The notes beneath the pieces are model-generated. The model did no database searches, had not been told where the DNA came from, and saw only the letters and a list, made by a program, of their open reading frames with translations. The translations under genes and the position numbers were made by a program. Below are positions 7,338 through 16,297 of a stretch of 64,000 nt of DNA, piece by piece (position 1 is the stretch's first letter; every line of letters starts with the position of its first letter). Origin of the DNA: Nocardioides thalensis (GTDB taxonomy: Bacteria; Actinomycetota; Actinomycetes; Propionibacteriales; Nocardioidaceae); the NCBI RefSeq assembly GCF_013410655.1, contig NZ_JACCFP010000001.1, positions 2,069,501 through 2,133,500 on the forward strand. Reading direction: 5' to 3'.

Positions 7338-9762
7338 TGTGCGAGCGCAGCGAGCCTCGAAACCCGGAGACCTGCCTGCCCGGGCGGAGATCGTCGTCGT
7401 CGGAGGCGGCGTCGTCGGCTGCTCGGTGGCCTACCACCTGGCGCGGCTGGGCCGCAGCGACGTCCTGCTGCTGGAGCAGGGGCACCTCTCGGGCGGCACC
7501 ACCTGGCACGCGGCCGGACTGGTCGGCCCGCTCCGCGCGTCGGAGTCCGGCACCCGGCTGGTCCGCTACTCGGCCGAGCTGTATGCGCGCCTCGAGGAGG
7601 AGACCGGGCTGGCCACCGGCTACCTCAACACCGGCGGCCTGGTCCTCGCCCGGACGCCCGACCGGATGACGCAGCTGCGCCGGACGGCGGCGTACGGCGC
7701 GGCGTACGGCCTGGAGGCGGAGGTGGTCTCCGCCGAGCGGGCACGCGAGATGTGGCCGCCGATGCAGGTGGACGACCTCCTCGGTGCCCTGTGGCTGCCG
7801 GGGGACGGGAAGGTCAACCCGGCCGACCTCACCCAGTCCCTCGCCCGTGGCGCGCGTCAGGGGGGCGCGACCATCCGCGAGCGGACCCGGGTGCTCGAGC
7901 TGCTGGTCTCCGAGACGGCCGCCGGCCGCGCGGTGACCGGCGTCCGAACGGACGCCGGGGATGTCGAGGCCGACCGGGTCGTCCTCTGCGCCGGCCAGTG
8001 GTCCAAGGCGCTCGGCGACGCCGCGGGTGTGGTCGTGCCGCTGCACAGCGCCGAGCACTTCTACGTCGTCACCGAGGCCGTCGAGGGCACGCGCCCGGAC
8101 CTGCCGATCATGCGCGACCAGGACGGGTGGACCTACTTCAAGGAGGAGGTCGGCGGCCTCGTCGTCGGCGGGTTCGAGCCGAACGCGAAGGCCTGGGTCG
8201 CGCCGGACCAGATCCCGTACCCGTTCGAGTTCGCGCTGCTGGAGGAGGACTGGGAGCACTTCTCGCTGCTGATGGACGAGGCGGTCCACCGGATCCCGTC
8301 GCTGGCGACCACCGGCATCCGCAAGTTCTACAACGGGCCCGAGTCCTTCACGCCCGACAACCAGTTCCTGCTCGGCGAGACCCCCGAAGTCCGCGGGCTC
8401 TACGTCGGCTGCGGCTTCAACTCCGTCGGCATCGCGTCCGCCGGAGGCGCCGGGCGCGCGCTCGCGGAGTGGATCGTCGGCGACGGGCCGCAGGACGACC
8501 TGACCGGTGTCGACGTACGCCGGTTCGGGCCACCGCAGAACGACGTCGGCTTCCTGCGGGAGCGGGTGGTCGAGACCCTGGGGCTGCACTACGCGATCCC
8601 GTGGCCCAACCGGGAGCCGGTCTCCGGCCGTCCGCAGCGGACCTCGCCGCTCCACGACGTGCTCAGGGGCCGCGGCGCGCTCTTCGGCACCCGCAACGGC
8701 TGGGAGCGCCCGCTCGTCTACGGGCCGGCCGAGCTCGACTACACCTGGGGCAAGCCGGCCTGGCTGGCGGCGTCGGCGGCCGAGCACCGCGCCTGCCGGA
8801 CGGGCGTCGCCGTCTTCGACCAGACCTCGTTCAGCAAGTACGCCGTGAGCGGTCCGGACGCCCTGGCGCTGCTCCAGTGGCTGTGCGCTGCCGACGTCGA
8901 CGTCCAGGTCGGAGGCTGCGTCTACACGCCCTGGCTCAACGAGCGTGGCGGCTACGAGGCCGACGTGACGGTGACCCGCACCGCTGACGATGCGTTCCTC
9001 GTCGTGTCGTCGGCGGCGACGACCTACCGCGACCTGGACTGGCTGGCGCGCCACCGATCGCCCGGGCAGGACGTCCGGTTCGCCGACGTCACCGGCGACC
9101 TCGCCGTGCTCGGGACGATGGGGCCGGGCGCACGCGACCTGCTGTCCCGGCACACGACGGCCGACCTCGCCGACGAGGCGTTCCCGTTCGGGACGTCACA
9201 GGAGATCGAGGTGGCGGGAGTGCGGCTGCGGGCCACCCGGATGACCTACGTCGGCGAGCTGGGCTGGGAGCTCTACGTGCCGGTCGACGGGGCGGTGGCG
9301 GTGCACGCGGCGCTGACCGGGGACAGCGCCGTCGACGCGGGCTACTCGGCCATCGAGTCGTTGCGGCTGGAGAAGGGCTACCGCGCGTTCGGGAGGGAGC
9401 TCCTGCCCGACGTCACGCCCCGCGAGGCCGGCCTGGTCTTCGCGACCGCGCTGCGCGGCGACAAGGACTTCCTGGGGCGGGCGGCGCTCGTGGCCGCGCC
9501 CGGTCCGGCGCGCCGGCTGGTGTCGCTGGTCTGCGCGGATCCGGAGGCCATGCTCTGGGGCGGGGAGCTGTTGCTCCGCCGGGGCGAGCCGGTCGGCCAG
9601 GTCACCAGCGCGGCCTGGGGAGCGACCGTCGGCGCCGCGGTCGGGCTCGCCTGGGTGCGCGGCCAGGTCGACGCGGCGCTGCTCGACGCGGGTGGCTTCT
9701 CGGTCGACGTCGGAGGCGGCGACGCGGCTGTGCGACTTTCCCTCCGAGCGCCCCTGCGCTGA
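7330..9762 (+). CDS. Dimethylglycine/sarcosine dehydrogenase-like flavoprotein (DAO + GcvT)
   Basis: An 810-residue two-module enzyme. Residues 20-390 are a D-amino-acid-oxidase type FAD domain with GGGVVG (25-30) and GTTWHAAG, where His60 matches the covalent FAD-binding His of dimethylglycine and sarcosine dehydrogenases. A linker domain follows, then GcvT-type aminomethyltransferase domains (about 455-810; WLNERGGYEADVTVTR, GELGWELYVP, EKGYRAFGRELLPDVTP). Such enzymes oxidatively demethylate N-methyl amines and pass the C1 unit to tetrahydrofolate. The GTG start overlaps the kinase end by 8 bases, with GAGGAGG nine bases upstream. In this operon it probably takes the place of the PuuB oxidase. 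The true amine is unknown. Confidence 0.85.
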   Translation: MVDVRAQRASKPGDLPARAEIVVVGGGVVGCSVAYHLARLGRSDVLLLEQGHLSGGTTWHAAGLVGPLRASESGTRLVRYSAELYARLEEETGLATGYLNTGGLVLARTPDRMTQLRRTAAYGAAYGLEAEVVSAERAREMWPPMQVDDLLGALWLPGDGKVNPADLTQSLARGARQGGATIRERTRVLELLVSETAAGRAVTGVRTDAGDVEADRVVLCAGQWSKALGDAAGVVVPLHSAEHFYVVTEAVEGTRPDLPIMRDQDGWTYFKEEVGGLVVGGFEPNAKAWVAPDQIPYPFEFALLEEDWEHFSLLMDEAVHRIPSLATTGIRKFYNGPESFTPDNQFLLGETPEVRGLYVGCGFNSVGIASAGGAGRALAEWIVGDGPQDDLTGVDVRRFGPPQNDVGFLRERVVETLGLHYAIPWPNREPVSGRPQRTSPLHDVLRGRGALFGTRNGWERPLVYGPAELDYTWGKPAWLAASAAEHRACRTGVAVFDQTSFSKYAVSGPDALALLQWLCAADVDVQVGGCVYTPWLNERGGYEADVTVTRTADDAFLVVSSAATTYRDLDWLARHRSPGQDVRFADVTGDLAVLGTMGPGARDLLSRHTTADLADEAFPFGTSQEIEVAGVRLRATRMTYVGELGWELYVPVDGAVAVHAALTGDSAVDAGYSAIESLRLEKGYRAFGRELLPDVTPREAGLVFATALRGDKDFLGRAALVAAPGPARRLVSLVCADPEAMLWGGELLLRRGEPVGQVTSAAWGATVGAAVGLAWVRGQVDAALLDAGGFSVDVGGGDAAVRLSLRAPLR

Positions 9763-9775
9763 GTACGCTTGCCAG

Positions 9776-10522
9776 GTGGACGAGCTGCTGAGCGGTCTGC
9801 GTGACCGGCTCCAGGAGCTGTGCCGGGTCCCGCCGCTACCCGACGACTGGACGTGCGCCTCCGCCATGCTCGCGGCGCACGGCTTCCGCTACGGCGGCGA
9901 CTTCTTCGTCGCCGGGCTCCTCGACCTGCCGACCGGCCCCGGTCTGCAGATGGTGCTGGTCGACGTCTGTGGCAAGGGGGACACCGCGCTGCCCGACGCC
10001 GTGCAGTTCGCCGGCGCGCTCCAGGCCCTCCTGGGCGTGATCCCGGCCGACGACATGCTCCAGGCGGCCAACGACTACCTGCTGCGCCAGCCCGACCCCG
10101 AGGCCATGGCGACGGCCGTCCAGGTGGTGCTCGACTTCGGCTCGGGGCGCTACCTGATCCGCAGCGCGGGCCATCCACCCGTCCTGCGCTACGACACGAC
10201 GGTCGGCGACTGCCTCGTCGACAACGCCCGCGGCACGGCCCTCGGCGCGGTCGCGGAGCCGGAGTTCGACATCAGCGAGGGCACGCTGCTGCCGGGCGAG
10301 GGCCTGCTGTTCTACACCGACGGTGTCGTGGAGTCGCGCTCCCAGGACATCGAGGTGGGCATCTCCTGGCTGTGCCGTACGGCGAAGGCCGCCACCCTCG
10401 AAGGGCTCGACCGGGCGCCCGCCGCGATCCTCGAGCAGGTGGAGCAGGGCGACGACGACCGCGCCGTGCTCATCCTCGGGCGGCGCGGAATAGCGTCGCC
10501 GGGCGCCGCGTTGGCAGGGTAG
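9776..10522 (+). CDS. SpoIIE/RsbU-type PP2C serine phosphatase
   Basis: A 248-residue stand-alone PPM-type phosphatase domain without an attached sensor domain. Metal-binding motifs are GGDFF (40-44), VDVCGKGD (62-69), HPPVL, LLFYTDGVVESR and the terminal DDRAVLIL. Such proteins dephosphorylate anti-sigma-factor antagonists or similar signalling partners. The start is GTG 9776, preceded by TACGCT (9764-9769) exactly six bases upstream, which is typical of a leaderless mRNA; a longer in-frame start would lie inside the preceding gene. No anti-sigma or STAS gene is nearby, so the partner must be encoded elsewhere. Confidence 0.8.
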   Translation: MDELLSGLRDRLQELCRVPPLPDDWTCASAMLAAHGFRYGGDFFVAGLLDLPTGPGLQMVLVDVCGKGDTALPDAVQFAGALQALLGVIPADDMLQAANDYLLRQPDPEAMATAVQVVLDFGSGRYLIRSAGHPPVLRYDTTVGDCLVDNARGTALGAVAEPEFDISEGTLLPGEGLLFYTDGVVESRSQDIEVGISWLCRTAKAATLEGLDRAPAAILEQVEQGDDDRAVLILGRRGIASPGAALAG

Positions 10523-10537
10523 TTCGAGATTCAACTA
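10520..10537. promoter_or_regulatory. MarR-like operator candidate before the luciferase-like operon
   Basis: The 18-base element TAGTTCGAGATTCAACTA has perfect five-base outer arms (TAGTT/AACTA) and a partly symmetric AT-richer centre, standing out in GC-rich surroundings. Its size and TAGTT...AACTA form resemble MarR-family operators. It lies 23 bases before the ATG of the monooxygenase and overlaps the stop of the phosphatase gene. No MarR gene is in the window. Confidence 0.45.
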
Positions 10538-10560
10538 TCTAGCTCAGGGAGAATGCAGTC

Positions 10561-11736
10561 ATGCAGATCGGCATCTTCACCGTCGGCGACGTGACGACGG
10601 ACCCTACGACCGGTCGGACCCCCACCGAGCACGAGCGCATCAAGGCGACCGTCGAGATCGCCAAGAAGGCCGAGGAGATAGGCCTCGACGTCTTCGCGAC
10701 CGGCGAGCACCACAACCCGCCGTTCATCGCGTCCGCGCCGACCACGACGCTCGCCTACATCGGCGCCCAGACCGAGAACATCATCCTGTCCACCGCGACC
10801 ACGCTGATCACGACCACCGACCCGGTGCTGATCGCCGAGAACTACGCGAAGCTCCAGCACCTCACCGACGGCCGGGTCGACCTGATGATGGGCCGCGGCA
10901 ACACCGGCCCGGTCTACCCGTGGTTCGGCAAGGACATCCGCCAGGGCATCAACCTCGCCGTCGAGAACTACGCCCTGCTCCACCGCCTCTGGCGCGAGGA
11001 CGTCGTCGACTGGGAGGGTCGCTTCCGCACGCCGCTCCAGGGCTACACCTCGACCCCGCGGCCGCTCGACGGAGCGCCGCCGTTCGTGTGGCACGGGTCG
11101 ATCCGCAGCCCCGAGATCGCGGAGCAGGCCGCCTACTACGGCGACGGCTACTTCCACAACCACATCTTCTGGCCGCCGTCCCACGCGGCGCAGATGATCG
11201 ACCTCTACCGCCGTCGGTGGGAGCACTACGGCCACGGCCCCGCTGACACCGCCATCGTCGGCCTCGGCGGCCAGATCTTCATGCGGAAGAACAGCCAGGA
11301 CGCGATCAACGAGTTCCGTCCCTACTTCGACAACGCCCCCGTTTACGGTCACGGCCCGTCGCTGGAGGACTTCATGGCGGGCACGCCGCTGACCGTCGGG
11401 TCGCCGCAGCAGGTGCTGGAGCGCACGCTGAGCTTCCGCGACAACGTCGGCCACTACCAGCGCCAGCTGTTCCTGATGGACCACGCCGGACTGCCGCTCA
11501 AGACGGTGCTCGAGCAGCTCGACCTGCTGGGCGAGATCCTCCCGGAGATGCGGAAGGGCTTCGCGGAAGGACGCCCGGCGCACATCCCGGAGGCGCCCAC
11601 GCATGCGTCGCTGGTGGCCGCGGCCGGCGGACCGAAGGACTCGACCGTCTACGCCGAGGGCGACTCCGCCACCGGCAGCAGCGACCGCGACCTGGGCGAC
11701 CCGGAGGTCGCCAAGGTGCTGGAAGGGGAGCTCTGA
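10561..11736 (+). CDS. Luciferase-like (LLM-class) flavin-dependent monooxygenase
   Basis: A 391-residue TIM-barrel flavin-dependent oxidoreductase of the bacterial luciferase-like family (MQIGIFTVGD start, FATGEHHNPPF, LSTATTLITTTDPVLIAE, DLMMGRGNTGPVYPWFG). It uses reduced FMN and O2 to oxygenate an unidentified organic substrate. It belongs to the subgroup that is regularly encoded next to its own FMN reductase (CE1758 type, by recollection of family layout). The C-terminal 40 residues are hydrophilic and probably disordered. Its stop overlaps the reductase ATG (TGATG). The upstream MarR-like site suggests induction by a small aromatic or oxidant signal. Confidence 0.85.
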   Translation: MQIGIFTVGDVTTDPTTGRTPTEHERIKATVEIAKKAEEIGLDVFATGEHHNPPFIASAPTTTLAYIGAQTENIILSTATTLITTTDPVLIAENYAKLQHLTDGRVDLMMGRGNTGPVYPWFGKDIRQGINLAVENYALLHRLWREDVVDWEGRFRTPLQGYTSTPRPLDGAPPFVWHGSIRSPEIAEQAAYYGDGYFHNHIFWPPSHAAQMIDLYRRRWEHYGHGPADTAIVGLGGQIFMRKNSQDAINEFRPYFDNAPVYGHGPSLEDFMAGTPLTVGSPQQVLERTLSFRDNVGHYQRQLFLMDHAGLPLKTVLEQLDLLGEILPEMRKGFAEGRPAHIPEAPTHASLVAAAGGPKDSTVYAEGDSATGSSDRDLGDPEVAKVLEGEL

Positions 11737-12389
11737 TGACCAGGAAGATCGTCGTCGTCGCCGCGGGGCTCTCGGTCCCGTCGTCGACGCGGCTGCTGGC
11801 CGACACCCTCGGCGGTGCCGTCGAGGGCGCGGTGGCGGCACGGGGCGAGGAGGTGGAGGTCGAGTACGTCGAGCTCCGGCCGCTGGCCCACGCCCTCGCC
11901 GACCACATGCTGACCGGGTTCCCGACGGGCGACCTGGCCGACGCCATCGACAAGGTGACCCGCGCCGACGCGCTCGTCGTGGTCACCCCGGTCTTCGCCG
12001 GCTCCTACTCCGGCTTGTTCAAGACGTTCTTCGACGTGCTCGAGATCGGCGCCCTGGAGGGCAAGCCGGTCCTGATCGGCGCCACCGCCGGCACCGCCCG
12101 GCACAGCCTGGTCCTCGACCACGCGCTGCGGCCCCTGTTCGCCTACCTGCGCGCGCTGGTCGTCCCGACCGGCGTCTTCGCCGCCAGCGAGGACTTCGGC
12201 GGCACGGCGCTCGAGGGGGGCTTGCGGAAGCGTGCCGAGCGCGCGGCCATCGAGCTGGCGGCGCTCCTCGGTTGCAGCGGGCAGACCGCGTCCCGGCCCG
12301 CCCGACGCCGTCTCGTGGAGGACGAGTTCGCCGACGTCACCCCGTTCGAGCAGCTGCTGCGCGAGGCCGGGGGCGACTCCGTCCGCTGA
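11736..12389 (+). CDS. NAD(P)H-dependent FMN reductase partner of the monooxygenase
   Basis: A 217-residue flavodoxin-fold FMN reductase. The FMN phosphate loop is in GLSVPSSTRLLAD near the N terminus, and VVVTPVFAGSYSGLFKTFFDVL is the typical flavin-binding second segment. It supplies FMNH2 to the luciferase-like monooxygenase with which it is translationally coupled (one-base overlap). The C terminus converges on the EF-G-like gene with only 10 bases between stops. Confidence 0.85.
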   Translation: MTRKIVVVAAGLSVPSSTRLLADTLGGAVEGAVAARGEEVEVEYVELRPLAHALADHMLTGFPTGDLADAIDKVTRADALVVVTPVFAGSYSGLFKTFFDVLEIGALEGKPVLIGATAGTARHSLVLDHALRPLFAYLRALVVPTGVFAASEDFGGTALEGGLRKRAERAAIELAALLGCSGQTASRPARRRLVEDEFADVTPFEQLLREAGGDSVR

Positions 12390-12399
12390 CCAGACCTGC

Positions 12400-14418
12400 T
12401 CACCCCCGCGGCGGCACCTCGCGCGCGAGCTCCTCGGGCATCGGCTCGTAGTGCGCGAACGTGCGTGAGAACGTGCCCGCGCCGTGGCTCATCGCGCGCA
12501 GGTCGATCGCGTAGCGCACCAGCTCCCGCTGAGGCACGTGGGCTCGCACGAGCGTGCGGTCGGCGACCTGCTCGGTGCCGAGCGGCCGGCCGCGGCGGGC
12601 GGCGAGGTCGCTCATGACGTTGCCGACGAGGTCGTCGCTCACGAGCACCGACACCTCGTCGTAGGGCTCGAGGAACGACACCGACGTCTGCTCGGCGGCG
12701 TCGCGCAGTGCCAGCGCGCCGGCGGTCTGGAACGCCATGTCGGAGGAGTCCACGCTGTGGGCCTTGCCGTCGGTGAGCGTCGCCCGGAGGTCGACCACCG
12801 GGTAGCCGGCCCGCACGCCGCGCGCCATCTGGGTGCGCACGCCCTTCTCGACGCTCGGGATGAACGAGCGGGGGACCGCGCCACCGACCACCTTGTCGAC
12901 GAACTCGAAGCCGCTGCCCTCGGGCAGCGGCTCGAACGTGAGCCGGCAGACGGCGTACTGGCCGTGGCCGCCCGACTGCTTGACGTTGCGCCCGAGGCCC
13001 TCGGCCTTGCCGGTGAGGCACTCGCGCAGCGGGATCACCAGGTCGACCTGCTCGACCGCGACGCCGTAGCGGTGCTGGAGGCGGTCGAGCGCGACCTCGG
13101 CGTGGGCCTCGCCCATCACCCACACGACCAGCTGCCCGGTCTCGGAGTTGTGCTCGACGCGCAGGCTCGGGTCCTCGGCGGCCAGTCGCGCCAGTGCAGG
13201 CGAGAGCTTGTCCTCGTCGGAGCGGCTCGCCGCCTCGATCGCGACCGGCAGCAGCGGGTCGGGCAGCTCCCACGGCTTGAGCAGCCGCGGCTCCTCCGGG
13301 GAGGACAGCGTGTCGCCGGTCTCGGCGCGCGACAGCCGGCCGACGATCGCGATGTCGCCGGCCACGACGTACGGCGCCGGCACCTGCTGGCCCGCGCTCG
13401 GGAAGGCGAGCGCGCCGATGCGCTCGTCCTCGTCGTGGCTCTCGTGCCCGGCCGCGCCGAAGCTGTCGAAGTGGCCGGAGACGTGCACGGGCACGTCGGG
13501 CAGCAGGGTGCCGGAGAAGACCCGGACCACGCTGACGCGGCCGAGGTAGGGGTCGCTGGTCGTGCGCACCACCTCGGCGACCAAGGGCCCGTCGGGGTCG
13601 CAGGCCACCGGCGCCGCAGCCTTGCCGACCGGGGTGAAGACCTCCGGCGACGGGTGCTCGCTGGGCGGCGGGAACGCGCGCACGCACAGGTCCAGCAGCT
13701 CGCCGAGGCCGGTGCCGGTCGTGGCGCAGACGGGGATCAGCGGGAACAGCGTGGCGCGGGCGATCGCCTGCTCGAGGTCGTCGATCAGGAGCTTCTCGTC
13801 GATCTGCTCCCCGCCGATGTAGCGGTCCATCAGGGTCTCGTCCTCGGACTCCTCGATCACCGCCTCGATGAGCTCGCCACGGCGGGGGTCGTCGGTGGCC
13901 GCCTCGAGCAGGCTCACCACGCCGGAGCCGTCGGTGACGTAGACCGGCAGCACCTTCTCGCCGAACGAGGCACGCGCGGCCGCGAGCACCGCGGCGACGT
14001 CGGCGCGGGCGTGGTCGAGCTTGGTGACCACGACCGCGCGGGGCATGCCGACGGCGGCGCACTCCCGCCACAGCTGGCGCGTCGACTCGTCGACGCCCTC
14101 GTTGGCGCCGACGACGAAGAGGGCGCAGTCGGCCGCCCGCAGCCCGGCGCGCACCTCGCCGACGAAGTCGGCGTAGCCCGGGGTGTCGAGCAGGTTGATC
14201 TTGATGCCCTGGTGCAGCAGCGGCTGCACGGTCAGGGCCACGGACCGCCCGTCGGGCACCGTCGCCGCACGGACACCGGTGCCATGGGCGAGGAGGGCCT
14301 CGACGAGCGAGGTCTTGCCGGCTTGTGAGGGCCCGACCAGGACCACGTTGCGGATCCGGTCGGGCCCGGGCGCCGCCAGGTCGGAGTCGGCGCCCTTCCT
14401 GCTGAGCTTGTCCGCCAT
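12400..14418 (-). CDS. Elongation factor G-like GTPase (EF-G2/FusA2 type)
   Basis: A 672-residue translational-GTPase paralogue with the EF-G domain order I-V. Its G motifs are diverged: the P loop is GPSQAGKTS (29-37) instead of AHVDAGKTT, G3 is DTPGY (78-82), G4 is TKLD (132-135). Domain IV retains the GHGQYAVCRLTFEPL region. Mycobacterial EF-G2 proteins share this kind of divergence and are not the housekeeping translocase. The ATG at 14418 was chosen because it gives the family-like MADKL start; a longer in-frame start exists 33 bases upstream. The true EF-G would be elsewhere, in the str operon. Confidence 0.82.
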   Translation of the reverse strand: MADKLSRKGADSDLAAPGPDRIRNVVLVGPSQAGKTSLVEALLAHGTGVRAATVPDGRSVALTVQPLLHQGIKINLLDTPGYADFVGEVRAGLRAADCALFVVGANEGVDESTRQLWRECAAVGMPRAVVVTKLDHARADVAAVLAAARASFGEKVLPVYVTDGSGVVSLLEAATDDPRRGELIEAVIEESEDETLMDRYIGGEQIDEKLLIDDLEQAIARATLFPLIPVCATTGTGLGELLDLCVRAFPPPSEHPSPEVFTPVGKAAAPVACDPDGPLVAEVVRTTSDPYLGRVSVVRVFSGTLLPDVPVHVSGHFDSFGAAGHESHDEDERIGALAFPSAGQQVPAPYVVAGDIAIVGRLSRAETGDTLSSPEEPRLLKPWELPDPLLPVAIEAASRSDEDKLSPALARLAAEDPSLRVEHNSETGQLVVWVMGEAHAEVALDRLQHRYGVAVEQVDLVIPLRECLTGKAEGLGRNVKQSGGHGQYAVCRLTFEPLPEGSGFEFVDKVVGGAVPRSFIPSVEKGVRTQMARGVRAGYPVVDLRATLTDGKAHSVDSSDMAFQTAGALALRDAAEQTSVSFLEPYDEVSVLVSDDLVGNVMSDLAARRGRPLGTEQVADRTLVRAHVPQRELVRYAIDLRAMSHGAGTFSRTFAHYEPMPEELAREVPPRG

Positions 14419-14477
14419 GGGCCTACGAAACTCCCGTCGGGCCGGGATCACAAGGGCTCAGTGCGGATCGGTCCGCC

Positions 14478-15005
14478 TCAGTGCTGGTAGGTGCCGACGA
14501 TCTGGCCGCGGGCGATCGCCTTGAACGCCAGGTTGAAGCCGACGACGGCGGGGGACGCGCTGCCGTCGACGCCCAGCTGCTCCTCCTTCACCGCGTGGAC
14601 CACGAAGTAGTAGCGGTGCACGTGGTCGCCCTCCGGCGGCGCCGCACCGCCGAACGCGTGCTCGCCGAAGTCGCTGCGGACGTGGAACGCACCGCCGGGG
14701 AGGGCGTCGTCGCTCGCGCCCGCGCCGGTGTCGAGGCTGGTCACGTCGGCCGGGATGTCGACGGCGACCCAGTGCCAGAAGCCGCTCGGGATGGGGGCGT
14801 CGGGGTCGAAGCAGGTGACGACGTAGCTCTTGGTGCCCTCCGGTCCGGGCTCCCAGGAAAGCTGCGGCGAGGTGTTGCCCTCGGCGTAGACCTGGTCGGA
14901 CTTCAGGGGCTGCCCGTCCGTCACGTCGGCGCTGGTCACCGAGATGGCCGGGAGCGCGGGCATCAGCTCGTAGGGGTCAGGAGCGACGGGGCGTTCGATC
15001 GACAT
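14478..15005 (-). CDS. PEBP-like protein (YbhB/YbcL family, Raf-kinase-inhibitor-like)
   Basis: A 175-residue phosphatidylethanolamine-binding-protein fold protein, cytoplasmic (no signal peptide). The ligand pocket motif DPDAP (67-71) and GFWHWVAVDIP are present, as is GEHAFGGAAPPEGDHVHRYYFVVHA. Bacterial members have no settled function. The ATG at 15005 is preceded by TACGTT (15018-15013, minus strand) seven bases away, a leaderless arrangement. It is divergent from cysG, 68 bases apart. Confidence 0.85.
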   Translation of the reverse strand: MSIERPVAPDPYELMPALPAISVTSADVTDGQPLKSDQVYAEGNTSPQLSWEPGPEGTKSYVVTCFDPDAPIPSGFWHWVAVDIPADVTSLDTGAGASDDALPGGAFHVRSDFGEHAFGGAAPPEGDHVHRYYFVVHAVKEEQLGVDGSASPAVVGFNLAFKAIARGQIVGTYQH

Positions 15006-15073
15006 GCCTGCAAACGTAGTCCGACCCGTGAGTCGCGGGGTAGGGGGAAACGCGCACCCAGGAAGATGAGGGC

Positions 15074-16297
15074 ATGGACTTCCCGCCGTACCCCTCCGGT
15101 CTCCAGCTGGCCGGACGCCGCGTGGTCGTCGTGGGCGGCGGGAGCGTCGCTCAGCGCCGCGTCCCGCAGCTGATCGCGTCCGGCGCCGACGTCCACGTGG
15201 TGTCGCCCGGGGTGACGCCGGCGATCGAGGGGCTCGTCGGCTCGGGGGAGATCACCTGGCACGCCCGCGGGTTCGAGGACGCCGACCTCGACGGCGCCTG
15301 GTACGTCGTCGCGGCGACCGATGAGCGTGCCGTCAACGACCGCGTGAGCACGCTCTGCGAGGACCTCCGCATCTTCTGCGTGCGCTCCGACGACGCGACG
15401 CAGGGGAGTGCCTGGACGCCGGCCGTCGGCCGGCACGCCGGGGTCACCGTGGCCGTGCTCGGCGACCGCGACCCGCGCCGCTCCGTCCAGGTCCGCGACG
15501 AGATCCTCGAGGGGCTGCGCGAGGGCGTGATCGCCGCGCCGCACCACCGCGACCGCACGCCCGGCGTCACCCTGGTCGGCGGCGGCCCGGGCGACCCCGA
15601 GCTGATGACCGTGGCCGGCCGCAAGGCGCTGATGGAGGCCGACGTCGTCGTCGCCGACCGACTCGCCCCCCGCGAGCTGCTCGGCGAGCTGCCCGCGGAC
15701 GTGGAGCTGGTGGACGTGGCGAAGCTGCCACGCGGCCGTTCGGCGCAGCAGGAGGAGATCAACCGGGTCATCGTCGACCGCGCCCTCGCCGGCAAGCGTG
15801 TGGTGCGGTTCAAGGGCGGCGACAACTTCGTCTTCGGTCGCGGCTACGAGGAGGTGCTCGCCTGTCGCGACGCGGGCGTGCCGGTCACCGTGGTGCCCGG
15901 CCTCACCTCGCCGGTCGCCGTCCCTGCGATCGCTGGCATCCCGGTGACCCATCGCGGCGTCACCCACGAGTTCGCCGTGGTCTCCGGCCACCTTCCGCCC
16001 GGGCACCCGGAGTCGCTGGTCGACTACGGCGCGCTCGCCCGGATGCGCGGGACGATCGTGCTGATGATGGGCGTCGAGAACGCCCCGGCGATCGCCGCCG
16101 CGCTCGTCGACGGCGGGCGTCCCGCCGACACCCCGGTGGCCGTCGTGTGCGACGGCACGATGCCGACCCAGCGGACCGTGCTCGCGCGGCTCGGCACCCT
16201 GGCCGAGCGGCTCGCCGAGGAGCGGGTCAGGCCCCCCGCCATCATCGTGGTCGGCGAGGTCGTCCGCATCGCCCATCCCGAGGCGTTCGACGGCTGA
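15074..16297 (+). CDS. cysG: Siroheme synthase: precorrin-2 dehydrogenase fused to uroporphyrinogen-III C-methyltransferase
   Basis: A 407-residue fusion. Residues 1-110 form the NAD-dependent precorrin-2 dehydrogenase/ferrochelatase-type Rossmann domain (VVVVGGGSVAQRR). The C-terminal SUMT domain starts at VTLVGGGPGDPELMTVAGRKAL and contains VVRFKGGDNFVFGRG and VPGLTSPVAVPAIAGIPVTHRG. It converts uroporphyrinogen III with two SAM to precorrin-2 and then sirohydrochlorin, needed for sulfite and nitrite reductases. Compared with E. coli CysG the middle chelatase-dimerisation domain is reduced. Ribosome site AGGAAGATGAGG precedes the ATG. The stop overlaps the start of the methyltransferase gene (TGATG). 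Confidence 0.88.
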   Translation: MDFPPYPSGLQLAGRRVVVVGGGSVAQRRVPQLIASGADVHVVSPGVTPAIEGLVGSGEITWHARGFEDADLDGAWYVVAATDERAVNDRVSTLCEDLRIFCVRSDDATQGSAWTPAVGRHAGVTVAVLGDRDPRRSVQVRDEILEGLREGVIAAPHHRDRTPGVTLVGGGPGDPELMTVAGRKALMEADVVVADRLAPRELLGELPADVELVDVAKLPRGRSAQQEEINRVIVDRALAGKRVVRFKGGDNFVFGRGYEEVLACRDAGVPVTVVPGLTSPVAVPAIAGIPVTHRGVTHEFAVVSGHLPPGHPESLVDYGALARMRGTIVLMMGVENAPAIAAALVDGGRPADTPVAVVCDGTMPTQRTVLARLGTLAERLAEERVRPPAIIVVGEVVRIAHPEAFDG

